A stretch of 44,386 nt of DNA from Mnemiopsis leidyi (lineage: Eukaryota; Ctenophora; Tentaculata; Lobata; Bolinopsidae), in the NCBI GenBank assembly GCA_000226015.1, contig JH152854.1:152565-196950 (forward strand). Reading direction: 5' to 3'. The notes under the pieces were generated by a model. The model did no database searches. It worked only from the letters and a program-made list of their open reading frames with translations, and was not told the origin of the DNA. Each line of letters begins with the position of its first letter. Position 1 is the first letter of the stretch. Shown in pieces: positions 12,085-23,532 of the stretch. Both the position numbers and the translations under genes were made by a program.

Positions 12085-14587
12085 GGTGACGCGGCTGATA
12101 CCTAAGTTTTACTTACGAGACCCGTAATGAGATGAACTGAAGAGGTCAAAGAATAGATTCAAGAGATGATAAATCTCAGCTTCAGATCGAGATTCGATGC
12201 AGAAGAACACTCTTGATAAGTGAACTGTGGATAACGATAAACATAAACATGCATCCAAGAGAGCATGGACAGTAAAATTATTTTTTGATCGATGATTCCG
12301 GTATTGACAATATTTAATGTTTTAAGAAAAGCTCTTGCCTTGAGTATAATGCAAGACAGTTTTTGTGAGATTTTCCTTTTGATTTATTTCGTTATATTTA
12401 TTTGTTGAATAAGTTCTGATTTCACTGAACATGAGAGTTTCATTTCTCTTTTGTTCAAATGATAAAGCAGAAGAACAATCCAGCGATCCACTCATACTAC
12501 AAATACCTATAATGCATAATGCTCCAATCATTTAGGCCCAGAAATCTTGGTCCAAAGTAACTGCTGATAAGGTTTCTGATTGCTGAATGGGACCGTTTAA
12601 AGCTACTTGTCAAGCTAACATCTAGTTTATCAAGTTTCTCACCAGCGCAACAAGGACGTTCCCTGGACGTTCGCACTTGTGCTTGATCGCACCACTCACA
12701 AAAACTTCTACAATCAATGGACATAGGGGAATCACGTGATGTAGCACGCGATTCGAACTCAAGTTCCGATTGGCTTGGAATGTGAGTTATTTTTTCCATC
12801 TCATCTGGCGAAATAATAGGAAATTTGCTGAAGCAATCGTCTTGGAATTCAAACAAATATCCCAGGCATGTCAGATGACTGTTACAGCATCAAAAGACCG
12901 TGGCGGTATCATATTCATGAGGTGGTGACAGGCTTGATTTAATCGACATGGTTTGGACGAATTTTCTAGTCGTTCAATCTTAGGAAAATTTGATTAAAAA
13001 ACTGGGCAGTCTGTTGGAAAGAAATAGATTTTGGAAGGTCAGATCACGGCTGGTTGTACAGCAGGACCACCAGAAATGGTTACCTAGGCAAATCTTTCTC
13101 ATTAATATTAATGGTTTTGTTCTGTTGTGTCATTGAATGATGAGTAGCAAGATCCGGTCACAATTTGCTTCGACCTACTGTGGTGTTTAAAGATGTTGTT
13201 CAATATCCCGCCCAATTAATTTCTGGAAGTTGAAGAGGGTCTCTGAGTGGGTGTGGTCTGAAATTCAAATGTAAAAGTAAAAGTACTGAATATGTGAACC
13301 ACCATATCAGGTAAATAAGTAAAGCCTTAATTTATCAAGCACGGTATGGTGATGAAAGAATTCAGAATTTGAGAATACAGACCAGATAGCGTTTAATACA
13401 GGACATAATAAAAAATCTTATTTTTGGGAAGATTTAAAAATTTTATTTCCACGTGATATAAATGATTTGTGCCTCCTCCCCAAAAATACAGGGAAAAGAA
13501 AATAGAGATTAGATACTGATCTAGAAGGAAGACAGTGAGGATATATATGAAGTTTGCTGTCTAGAACATAGAATAGATGAACTAGGGGTTGTGGATGTAG
13601 AAAGAGAGATAGAGTTTGGGATTAGGGGAGTGAGAGATAAAGTTTCGGATTGGAGAAGAGGAATAGAGTCTAGGTCAGGTGTAGAGTCGGAGAAAGTGGT
13701 GATAACAAAGGAGACAACCCGTGACAAGCACATCACAGTCGCTCCTCGCACGTTAATTACAGCACTAGAGCGCTCCTCCTCATCCTCAGCTGCGCTGTCG
13801 TAATTTAATTACAAGCAGAGGATCCTGCTCGCCTGCCAGCCTTCGTAACACTGTCACGGGATGCAACCAAGCTCCGGTCTTCCCCGCTACATCACGATTC
13901 ATGTACTTTAGCGAGCACCGTCACGTCTCACTCCCTCAATCGTAACGGTCCAATCAGGGCACAGGAAGCAGGGTAATCAACCAATAGGAAAGCAGCATCT
14001 AGATCAAGTGGTGTGGGAGCAGACCGGGGTCCAAGGAGTGGACTGCTGCATTGCCAACCATTTTAGAAAAAAAGCGGTTACGCCAATACAAAAGTATTGT
14101 ATGAGACTTTTGACTATTTTCACAACAGCACTATATATAATCGTGAATTCTGATGAAATTGGAGAGGCTCCATTAGTACCATTTTCTTGCAGGTTATTCA
14201 GATGACCACTTAGAATGTGATAAAATGAATGCATTCGTGCATGCAGATAGTGAAATACTTAAAATTGAATTTTGGAAATAACTAGACTAACAAAGAATTG
14301 ATATGAACCATGAAAGACCAGTACACTTCATTGCTAGGATATTCATTACAATTTCTCAATATTTGATGAGTCAACCCAAACATTAATCGTTACATGGTGA
14401 CGGCAAATGAACTTCTGAAAATATGTGTCAAAATGTGAGAACCCTCCATCGACCTAGTATCTGCTAGTCTCGGACACACCTTTAACCATCTGATCTTGAT
14501 TTATGATGCCATACTTGAAGCACAGAGGAATAAGTCAGGCCTGCGAGTTGAGTAGTAGAAGAGATGACTTAACTGTACGAGGAAATA
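12085..14587. other. 3' flank of the PRD-like gene; no supported gene
   Basis: No AATAAA lies close behind the stop; the nearest clear one on the plus strand is around 13409. A 119-codon minus-strand ORF (12497-12856) has an ATG but no recognised domain, and one such ORF is about what chance gives here. CACGTG occurs at 12733-12738 and 13450-13455. Confidence 0.4.
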
Positions 14588-15214
14588 CTAAATAGGGGGG
14601 GGGGGGGCCACGTCCCTAAAAAGCCCAAAAAAGTCCATTTTTTAAGGGCCCTTGAGGGGTCCCCGAAGGTAAAAATGGGACTTTTTGGGCCCTAAAATTT
14701 TATGACTTTATCCAACTTTAGGCAGTATATTGGGTTATAATTATGGGAGATATGATCAAAACTGGCCGAAATACTGTTATTTTCATCAATTTCACCATGA
14801 GAAAGCTTTAAAAGATATCATTTCAGAACTAGTTTACATCGAATAGACTTAATTATGTATCAGTCAGTAAATGTAGACCATATCTTTGCATTCAACAATG
14901 GCAAATAAGTAGAAACACATGTTAGAGAGATTAACTACTATAAGAGAGGGATCATAGTCGTTCATTACTGTCTTGAATGATAATCTATNNNNNNNNNNAA
15001 AATTTCAATAGAACAACGGGTTAAAATCATACAAAGTAGCAAGTGCCTTGAAGAACGAGTTTGAATTGATCTAAATTATTCTAATATAAAGCATGATTTT
15101 AATTCTTTCTAGGGCCCAAAAAAGCCCAAAAAAGCCCATTTTTTAGGGCCCTTCGGGGGTCCGCGAAGGTAAAAATGGGCTTTTTAGGGACGTGGCCCCC
15201 CCCCCCCTAAATAG
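14588..15214. mobile_element. hAT-like foldback MITE with 8-bp duplication
   Basis: The octamer CTAAATAG occurs at 14588-14595 and 15207-15214. Between the copies, a G13 run plus GCCACGTCCCTAAAAAGCCC on the left is mirrored by its reverse complement and a C12 run on the right. Each arm (about 14607-14693 and 15110-15195) is itself partly palindromic, with AAAGCCC..GGGCTTT-type inversions around a GGGCCCTT..GGGGTCC core. There is no transposase ORF. The 8-bp duplication suggests the hAT superfamily, but the G/C homopolymer ends blur the exact boundary. It is a non-autonomous element of about 611 bp including a sequence gap. Confidence 0.8.
14989..14998. other. Assembly gap (10 N) inside the foldback element
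   Basis: Ten N bases lie in the middle of the inverted-repeat element. The flanks are not identical to each other, so this may be true missing sequence, and the element length is uncertain. Confidence 0.95.
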
Positions 15215-15869
15215 TCACAGTACCCATCAGCTTTATGGCAGGAGGTACTTGAATCTCATTATTTCTTAACTTTATCCGTATCATATGAGAAGGAGTAGTA
15301 TTGACAGCTGTTTATGTAATACTTAAAGTGGACCTTTTAGTCTTTAATTTTGGACTTAACAGATACGCCAATTTGTTGTTCGATAGCTTGCCGCAGCAGC
15401 AATTTCGTTTACTGATAGCACAGCTATTGCTACACCTTCAAGCAATTTAAATATTTCTTACAGCGCATTCATCATCCGCCAAGCAAGAAAATAATTAAAT
15501 TACTGAGCGGCGATTTATTCAATAAAATGCTCGAAGCAAGAAAAGTCACATGGCGGAGGTCTGTACCAGCTGCTGTCAAGGAACGGACTGTGTTTGCTAG
15601 CTCACAGCTTGGCAAAAGAAGCTTTTAACCGCTGGAGGGGGCCGAGTCGGTTCCTTCAGGAGCCCAGTTCCGGGCTTACTGGTCCGTCATCGCCTGGGAC
15701 CACGTTAAAACGTGTATTCACTTTAAATTGTGGGTCAGCACAGGCATTATCGTGTCATGCACTTAATTCAATTTTAAATACAAGTAAGGGTGGACAGGAA
15801 TAATGAGAATAGAATGGAGCTAGGACATGTGCTCGATGTTGTGATCATAAAAAAGAAACTTTTACTTAC
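15215..15869. other. Non-coding stretch
   Basis: No domain or repeat recognised. A 69-codon plus-strand ORF (15594-15803) shows no homology that I recognise. Confidence 0.4.
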
Positions 15870-16043
15870 GTGCCTCTTAGTCCTAGAGTTGTGGAGTAGA
15901 TCGTTGGTGGGAGATCTAAATTTGAGTTCAAGATTTCGTCCATAAGCTGGGAGTTTGTCACAGAAGTGAGATATTGCGGAGGCTTCTAATCCAACACTTG
16001 TCCTGGCAGCAGTTTGGCATGAGCGACATCTTTGAACCGGCGC
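15870..16043 (-). CDS. Candidate orphan exon (Cys-containing, unrecognised)
   Basis: On the minus strand, a tttcag acceptor (16044-16046) and an optimal gtaagt donor (15864-15869) enclose 174 nt that are open for 58 codons in one frame. The product has a CRSC motif near residues 6-9, another cysteine near 28, and a basic RTKRH end. A second frame is interrupted by one stop but also looks protein-like after it, so the reading frame is not certain. I do not recognise the family, and no neighbouring exon on this strand was found. It could be one exon of a widely spaced gene or a decayed exon. Confidence 0.35.
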
Positions 16044-16634
16044 CTGAAAGTGAAATCAAGCGTTCATAACTCAAATTAAAAGCACTCGGTACTGCTTAAC
16101 TACATGCTATAACTGGAACCTAGGGTACAAGACTTTTAACCTGTGAACGCGAATAGTTCTTGAGTCTTATGAATAGTTCTAGTCGAGTTATAATGATATG
16201 TGATGATAGTAATAATATGATATAAAATATGATATTTTCAAAATTGATTTTCGTGAATTCAGTCACATTGACTGCTCGTGGGACTGTAAATTTAAAGTTG
16301 GTAGGTAACTCTGAGCACTTAACAGTGCTCATGCTATTAATATAGAGTGACGATACTCTTTTACTTTAGATCAAATTCAAAGAATCCGTTCAAATATAGT
16401 ATTTAGTACGATAAAATTGAAAGGATAACTTTCACCATAACTTGCAATCATAACTATATATAAGGGTATAACTATATCAAAAGCTCACTGCCTGGCTAAC
16501 CTATGTTTACTATTGAAGAAATAGATGGGGACTGTACGCCGCAGCGAAGGACGCTATACATTGGCGGACACTACGGCGGACCTTTTTATAAAAGGGGTGG
16601 AGTGAGGAGTCACCAGATCCTCACAATTTTACAT

Positions 16635-17034
16635 TAGGGGTCGTTCACATATGACGTCATCATCTAGGGGGGGTTCCAAATGATGACGATTGATGACGGG
16701 GGGAGGAGGGTTTGGCCAATGATGATGTCATCAAAAATTTTAGGATTTTTTGAAAATTTTTGATTTCTACCGAAATTTTTTATCAGAATTTTACAAAATC
16801 AGAAGAAAAATTTTCAAGAAAAAATTCTGATTCAGAAATCTGGTGAAATACTGTGAAATACTGAGACCAAAAATGTTTTTTTACATGAAGGAGAGGGTTC
16901 GTCATTATGGTAAATGACCTCTGACAGTTTGGGGGGGGGGGGGGGGGGGTTTGTCACGATGACGAATAATGACAGAGGGGGGGAGGGTAAAAATTACCGA
17001 AAATTTTCATATGACATATGTGAACGAACCCTTA
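16635..17034. mobile_element. TA-flanked MITE, copy 1
   Basis: The terminal inverted repeats read (TA)AGGG(G/T)TCGTTCACATATG, at the left from 16635 and inverted at the right ending at 17034. The copy is about 400 bp with no coding capacity. It contains long G runs and TGATGACGATTGATGACG-like stretches. The TA ends fit a Tc1/mariner-type insertion. A single ambiguous base occurs nearby at 17087. Confidence 0.75.
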
Positions 17035-19051
17035 CCATGGACGCCAGTACGGCGGAGATATGGCAGAGTTTTTGTGCATTTTTTCCNGCAAAGCAATCAT
17101 TTACTTTGTAATTTTGTTCCCCGTCAAACTAACAGTTTAGAAAGTAGAATCAGAGAGTAGAATCAACCCTTGAACTTGAAAATATTGAAATTTTCGAAAT
17201 TTTAGATGGATCATGGAAATTGACGAAAATTTGAAGTTTCTTAACTCTAACCCTAGTTGGTTATGGTAGTTTCTTTTCTTAACTGTAAAAGATTTAATAA
17301 TAACTGGCTACCGTTACGTTTATTCAGGGTCATAACTCATACCTACTATCAACAAGCTACACGTCTGTCTCCGCATAGGCGTGCTTTCACTTGCTCTAAG
17401 ATTTAAGGATTGACTTTGAGTTTGTCAATCAAACCTACTTCTACCGGAACTCATCTCAATCGTTTTACCATTTTCAGCTTCAAATTTGTCACATTTCTAA
17501 GTATTTTTTCAATTTTTATTTGATTATTTTTAGGATTTAAAATGTGCCTACACTGTGACGGGGAAACAAAATTCGGCAAGAATGATTGTTTTTCAAATTA
17601 TTACAATTACACGAGGACTCCGCGGTATCGCCGGCGCAGCGTCCACGATTACGTCACAGTCAGTATCCAGTGACTTCGCCGCAGCGTACACCCTTTTCTG
17701 GGATTGGAAAGCCCCGTCGTAGTGTCTTCCGCCGTAGCGCCTAATCCTTTGAGTATGCTGATACATGTGTATTGTGTTATGTAATATAAAAATGACCGTC
17801 AAACTCAACTTCAAGTATTATCGGTTGGCAGTGCGGCAATCTTTCTGGAAATGGAATTGGTGTAAAAACTGTTTGACTTCCTTGTGATCTAGTACTAGGC
17901 TGTATTTTCAATCAAATTAATTACTTGAAGGTGGTCATTACAAAAAGTGACGACTTTACTAAAAGTTAAATTTAAGGATCTATTTCTTCTAATTGTCTAA
18001 ATTTTAGTAGCTCCGGATCTAGTTTGGTCACGCGCACGTCCCCACCAAAAACCCTGTTTTTAATCTAGCCGACATGACTTATCACGTGGGTAAATCACGT
18101 GAATGCACCTCGGTCAGCTATTCCACGTTCTTACCGGGCCAGAGGGCTGCTAAATCAAATCATATAACCACAGATCACACAATAATTTCATAAATCGTCA
18201 ACCACCTGATACATTGAACAATTACTAATTAGATCCAGAGAAGGGGGAATCGGGAGCAGCTCCATTCAATTAAAGTGGTCTGTTGGTGCCATTGTGCGAA
18301 GTGCACCTACCGTGTAATTAGAAGACACCTCTTCAAAATGAGGGGTACTTTTTGTTTCCAGTGAAAATTCCAATGTGTGCACTAGAGACTTTTGAATAAG
18401 AAAAAGCAGAGTGACTTGACCCCCCCCCCCTCACCACCTAGACTTACCTTGAGATTAATTAGGTGCTGATTCTGATAGAATGGAGAGTTTGACTAGCACC
18501 TTCAAAATGAGGTTGCCATCAGTTGTCAATTGAATTTCAATTGTTCATTCATGGTCCACAACTGCTGTGGTGGCGTTCAGTCATGACGTTACCTAGAAAG
18601 AATTAAATTTTTAAAAGTTTTCGAAATGTTAATGTAATCAAACTCAAAACTTAGAAGTAGGACACTCATAGCAATGAAGCTTGATTGTGATACATTAACA
18701 ATGATATCGAATAGGAATGAATATAATCATAAACAGGCATGGCAGTGAGAGAGGGCCAGGGTTAAACTTAATGATTATTGATGAACATTGAAAATATAAA
18801 TCCATCAGCTGAAACCTTGAAGTTTATTTGTAAATGTTAGTGTTACCATTATTTTACGCCTAAGCTCAGCCAAAAATATAATTTCATCTCAAACTTGTAC
18901 ATAACTAGAAGATTGTGCAATTCAAGCCTACCCTATTATTATAAATTTATTTTTTATAATTATAATTGCTACAGTAAAAAGACATCTCGATGTCTGCGAA
19001 ATTTTCTAAGCTTTTTTATCACAAGAAACAAAAGTCTACATCATTACGCCA
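17035..19051. other. Non-coding stretch between two MITE copies
   Basis: Segments near 16536-16582, 17036-17068 and 17620-17750 share CGCCGCAGCG/ACTACGGCGG-type words, partly inverted, suggesting another small repeat surrounding MITE copy 1. Two CACGTG sites lie 13 bp apart at 18083-18088 and 18096-18101. No exon is supported. Confidence 0.4.
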
Positions 19052-19507
19052 TAAGGGGTCGTTCACATATGACGTCATCACTTAGAGGGGGAGGGGGTTT
19101 CCAAATGATGACGATTGATGACGAGGGGGAGGGGGGTTCGGCCAATGATGATGTCATCAAAAATTTTAGGATTTGTAGGATTTTTTTGAAATTTTTTGAT
19201 TTCTTTTGAAATTTTTTTATCAGAATTTTGCAAAATCAGAAGGATAATTTTCAAGTAAAAATTCTGATGCAGTAATCTAGTGAAATACTGTGTATTCACT
19301 GACTAAGTAAAAAAATCTAAAATTACTGCAAATTAAACCGAAAACCAAATTTTTTACATGAAGTACGGGGGGGTTCAGACTGTGATGATGTCATTATGGT
19401 AATTTAAGTTTAAATCTGACATTTAAGGGGGGTTTTGTCATGATGACAGAGGGGGGAGGGGTAAAAATTACCGAAAATTCGCTGACGTCATATGTGAACG
19501 ACCCTTA
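19052..19507. mobile_element. TA-flanked MITE, copy 2
   Basis: The left end TAAGGGGTCGTTCACATATG and the inverted right end are intact, both bordered by TA. The internal sequence matches copy 1, including the atcagaattttgcaaaatca segment. The copy is about 456 bp and has no ORF of interest. Confidence 0.8.
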
Positions 19508-21449
19508 ACTATGGAAAATTTTTCAATTCGCATCACCTTCATTCATATTTATTCATTACTGTTCAAATGTTGATGTCTGTGGACTTTTTTCAGCTTTTTA
19601 TAACAACTACTCGCCAAAACAGGGGCAGATTTTGTTTCCCTGGTCGCATTGTGATCATATCAGCTTAGTAGAGTCCAGTGACCAGTACTCGATACTAAAA
19701 CTACTATTTCGGCGAATCTAACTGTAATTTCACACCAGGTGAGGCTATGTAAGGCTGACGTAAGGGAGTCCGGATTGGTTTCCGGTCTACAGTATCAGGC
19801 AGGTCCAATAGGAGGCTGGGACTGCTTGTACCCCGTTCCTTTTTGGCAATTCTCACACCGCACATGACGCCAAATGCTCGCCAAAAAGGGATAGGAAACT
19901 AATTTCGAAAACCAATCCGCTGAGCCTATGTACTTCCAGGCACGGTTTTCTCGTGGGATGAAGAGTTTTGAGACAGAAGACAAAAGATTTGAAATCTAAC
20001 TCTGATCGACTTTATTCGGTTCCTCGTGTTCTAAACATATATCTTATTCAGGTTCTTTCTTGACTAGAGTCAAAATTTTACGGTTACTCTCACTTTCATC
20101 TTACATAGAAGCTTTCTTAGTGCTACTATGATATCTGGTAGAACTACTATTGGTACGTTCTAGTAAAATGCCATAGTATCTATTGATATATATATCACTG
20201 GCATCGAACTATCATTGTATGTATTTAAGCGAATGACAATAGATAAGATTTAATAAGATAAGATTGAATTTGAAATCTAAGAAATTTATCCATTTTTGTT
20301 TTACCATTATATGATATAAAATTATCAACAATGTCAGCCCAAGTCATCTTATATACTGATAGATGTCCGATTAACCGTCCGATTAACTTGTTATACGAAA
20401 GAGCGATGATTAGCTAGTATCCAAATACATGCCTCAGTAACCAGTTGGAGTTGAAATCATTAATCGATTGAAACGCAATAAATGATTGCACGTAATGAAT
20501 AAATAAACGATACAAATATAAATCGTATAAATCGGATGAAAATACCTCATTAGCCCTCTTACTAACATATCGAAGGAGACCACTCTCGATTTTAACACAC
20601 TTCGGTAAATTGAAAAAAAACTTTAAAGAAGTCTTGGCCGGGCAAATAAGGCATATCCACAAAATCTGTGGCGCAGAAAGTTAATTCAAAAGAATTCTTC
20701 TTTTATTTAGTATTTTCTGTTTAATAACATATCAAAGGAAATATTATACTGGATTTCTGGATGGTATGATGATTAAGGAAAAAAAGCGTTCTGTTTGTTC
20801 ACATAATATCTATAGTTGAAATATAAAACAGTGGATTATTTTAGCTCGTGAATGTTCGAAAAGCAAAAATAGTTCAATCGACTCTGGTTGGATGATTATC
20901 ACTTTGCTAAAATCAGACCAACTTAGTTACATCTTACCCCAGAAGGATGTTTTGTTTACAAAGGTTGACGTTTTTGCAAAATGAGTAGAATACTATAACC
21001 AGTCTAAATAACTTAACTGAAAATTAAAAATTAGTATCGCTACCCATAGAAAAATTAAATATTTAAAATGGCATCATCAATAACTGAACAAATAAATGAA
21101 GTGGAAGATAGTTGTCGCCTCCCGGCAGGAAACGACTTTTCTTATTCATAATAGAAAAATACAAAATACATAATATATAAATTTTATCAACCATGTTAAG
21201 TCAATCCTGCCTGCAAAATATATTAAGTTATCAATTTAGAAACAGTCTCAATACATTTATTAAGAAAGCCTATTTATTGATATATTATTGATCAAATTCA
21301 ATTGGGAGAGTTGTAATTAATACTGATAAGATTACAAACACCTTTACGGCTGATTTACAAACCGTCTTTAAATACTACCGTTCAAAATGATTACTTCGAA
21401 TGAATGAATAAAATGATAACAACTATGACCGGTAGACAAGTCCACAAAT
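19508..21449. other. Non-coding stretch
   Basis: AT-rich sequence with no supported gene. A 62-codon minus-strand ORF (19795-19983) has a protein-like composition but no domain and no convincing splice sites. Confidence 0.4.
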
Positions 21450-21597
21450 TTAGGTTTGAAAATGTAGCCCAAGTTAAGCATAGTGATAACGCTTACAAGG
21501 AGTTAGGTTTAAAAGGGTAGCCCAAGTTAAACATAGTGATGACGCTTACAAGGAGTTAGGTTTGAAAGGGTAGCCCAAGTTAAGCATAGTGATGACG
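21450..21597. repeat. 53-bp tandem repeat, 2.8 copies
   Basis: Units start at 21450, 21503 and 21556 with the word TTAGGTTTGAAA and differ at only a few positions. The third copy breaks off near 21597. Confidence 0.9.
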
Positions 21598-22477
21598 GCA
21601 GCTTCCTCGTTGGGTGCCTCTCTCCTAACATCCCACGTGACTGATCTGCTGGCAGTGGGGAACATTGCACACATACGAGCTAGCTTCTCCTCTGAAGTGG
21701 GAGTTCAGTGAGCATCAAGTATAAAACATAATTCGAATTGTACTCAATGTAGTTTTACTTTATAGTATTAAATATAGAATAAATTAATAACAATTATTGA
21801 ATCAGCTATAAAATAGCTATGATGATGTTCTAATTTTATATAAAACACCTTTGGGATTCGGAACGTTTTGGAGACTAAAGAAGGACATTATTCTGGGCGG
21901 CCCTTACGAATAACAGTTGAAATTTTCAGATATGCAGTTTCTGTTACCAACTTGGAATTTTGTTTTACATAGTCTTAATTAATTGGGATAAATCTCTGTC
22001 TCGTAGTAAGAATTGATTTAAAAGTTAATATCAGTAAGTATCAGTACCGACATTATAATTTAGCGCAATCTTCATGGCGTTATTAGATTAGTACCTTGGC
22101 TTTAACATAGAAATCCGATATATCAACATTAATAACAAGTCTTTATTTGAACTCGCTTGGGCATTACATAACTTTGAACTAAACTAGGTGCTTTATGCAT
22201 AACTATCTGTTTTCAAGAGACGTCGGTAGTTGCATTGTAAAGCCCATTAAATCAAAGTCAAGCGAAGCAGAACGTGATGCAGAATGATCAAGCTATCAAG
22301 GTTGCCTAGTTTCGTGGTTAGTACCTCAGTAAACCAGTCAATGTTCGCCAGTACAAATAAAATACTCGGCCGTATCAGTTAGGAATTTGGGAAATTAAGG
22401 TAAAAGTATCTAAAAATTTGACGTTTCTTTCAAAGCCGATGGTTAATATTAAAACAAATTGATTATCCAAATCAAGG

Positions 22478-22535
22478 GTCTACAGTCGAAGATGGTTCGT
22501 CTACAGTCGAAGATGGTTTGTCTGTAGTCAAGCTC
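22478..22535. repeat. 21-bp tandem repeat, nearly 3 copies
   Basis: The unit GTCTACAGTCGAAGATGGTT begins at 22478, 22499 and, with changes, 22520. Confidence 0.85.
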
Positions 22536-22704
22536 GTCAAACTCAAAGTATCTTAATCATAATGAGCTGTTCATGCAATTAATATTTGATTTAAAGGGAT
22601 CATAATGAAAGCTTCAAGGCCGGTCTTACGGACATAAACAGGCTACGTCTTCAGTCGTCTACAAATTGAATCATGGTTAACCGAAGCTTTTAGAGTATTT
22701 AACT

Positions 22705-22710
22705 TTTATT
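22705..22710 (-). terminator. Candidate poly(A) signal of ADAM10
   Basis: TTTATT on the plus strand is AATAAA on the transcribed strand, about 265 nt beyond the ADAM10 stop codon. The distance is normal for a 3' UTR. The motif is short, so the call is tentative. Confidence 0.4.
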
Positions 22711-22973
22711 AATCAACGCCTGTGTCAGACGAAGGTGAAATCATATTTTCAATGTAATGTAACGTAGACTATTTTTATAATTAAGGGTGCTGCAAACTAT
22801 TCTTATCACCAACTGTCCAACTATGACAAGGCACTATTCCACTCTGTAACAACAAGTTTCCCCTCAACAGGTGGACCATGGTTGACAGCGGTCAATTCAA
22901 ATCGGCATAATAAAATTAAATTTCACATTTTGTCCCGTGTTTAGACCCTCAGATTTTTCCTTCGGACAAACGC

Positions 22974-23532
22974 TCACTCTCCACTTAGGGCTCGCCAGGC
23001 AACGTCTGGCAATTTACTCTTTTCAGCAGCCGATGTCATCCTGAGGAATTCCCCTGGGACAGACCGTAAGATAAAACATGATACTAAAACTCACAAGCTC
23101 CCCCAACTTACGGTCTTCCTCCGTGTGAGGGGTGCCAGGAAGCTGATGGTGCTGGTACTGATTGCTGGGCTTGCTAACTCTTCTCAGAGTCTGGGAGATG
23201 TGCTGCATGTACTTCTGCATCGGAGCTGACCTCCTGTATGTCACCTGAATGAGAGACGCCGGTTTGACCTTCAGAAGTTGCAGAAAAATAAGTCCGATTA
23301 ACGTGCATTTGTAAGCAAGAAATATTAGAAAATAAAAATATTTGCAACTTCGCACGTGCTGCTTACAATACAGAAATAGTGGGAGCACCTTGAGCAGGAT
23401 ACAGAGTAAGAAGGTACAGCCAATAATTGTGAGAGTGTAGTACCAGTGTGTCTTTAACCACTGTAGGGCGTTACCCAGATTCTTCTTCGAGAAAATGTCA
23501 TCTAGCGAAGTTAGTGGATTCTCGAGATTCAC
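22974..23532 (-). CDS. ADAM10: ADAM10 exons 14-16: stalk, membrane segment, cytoplasmic tail
   Basis: Exon 14 (23389-23532) starts VNLENPLTSLDDIFSKK and ends with the membrane segment WYYTLTIIGCTFLLCILLK. Exon 15 (23112-23244) opens VTYRRSAPMQKY, basic as expected just inside the membrane, and has a LPGTP proline motif. It ends at an optimal gtaagt donor in phase 1. Exon 16 (22974-23053) supplies 25 more residues ending SGE and the tga stop. The intron between exons 14 and 15 is 144 nt, free of stops and in frame, with a weak gtgctc donor, so retention is possible. Confidence 0.75.

Larger units (their letters stand above)
21598..22973. other. Intergenic 3' flank of ADAM10
   Basis: AT-rich sequence with no exon supported. 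It contains a 21-bp tandem repeat at 22478-22535 and a candidate poly(A) signal at 22705-22710. Confidence 0.5.

Noticed and set aside
12497..12856. 119-codon minus-strand ORF
   Set aside because: No recognisable domain; about one such ORF is expected by chance in this window.
13521..13751. Ser/Thr-rich minus-strand ORF
   Set aside because: Composition reflects a purine-rich stretch on the plus strand; no signal peptide or domain.
19795..19983. 62-codon minus-strand ORF with protein-like composition
   Set aside because: No splice sites that fit and no family recognised.
23023..23532. One continuous 169-codon ORF as the ADAM10 end
   Set aside because: An ADAM10 tail is better explained by splicing out 23245-23388 and using the gtaagt donor at 23106-23111; retention is kept as a finding.
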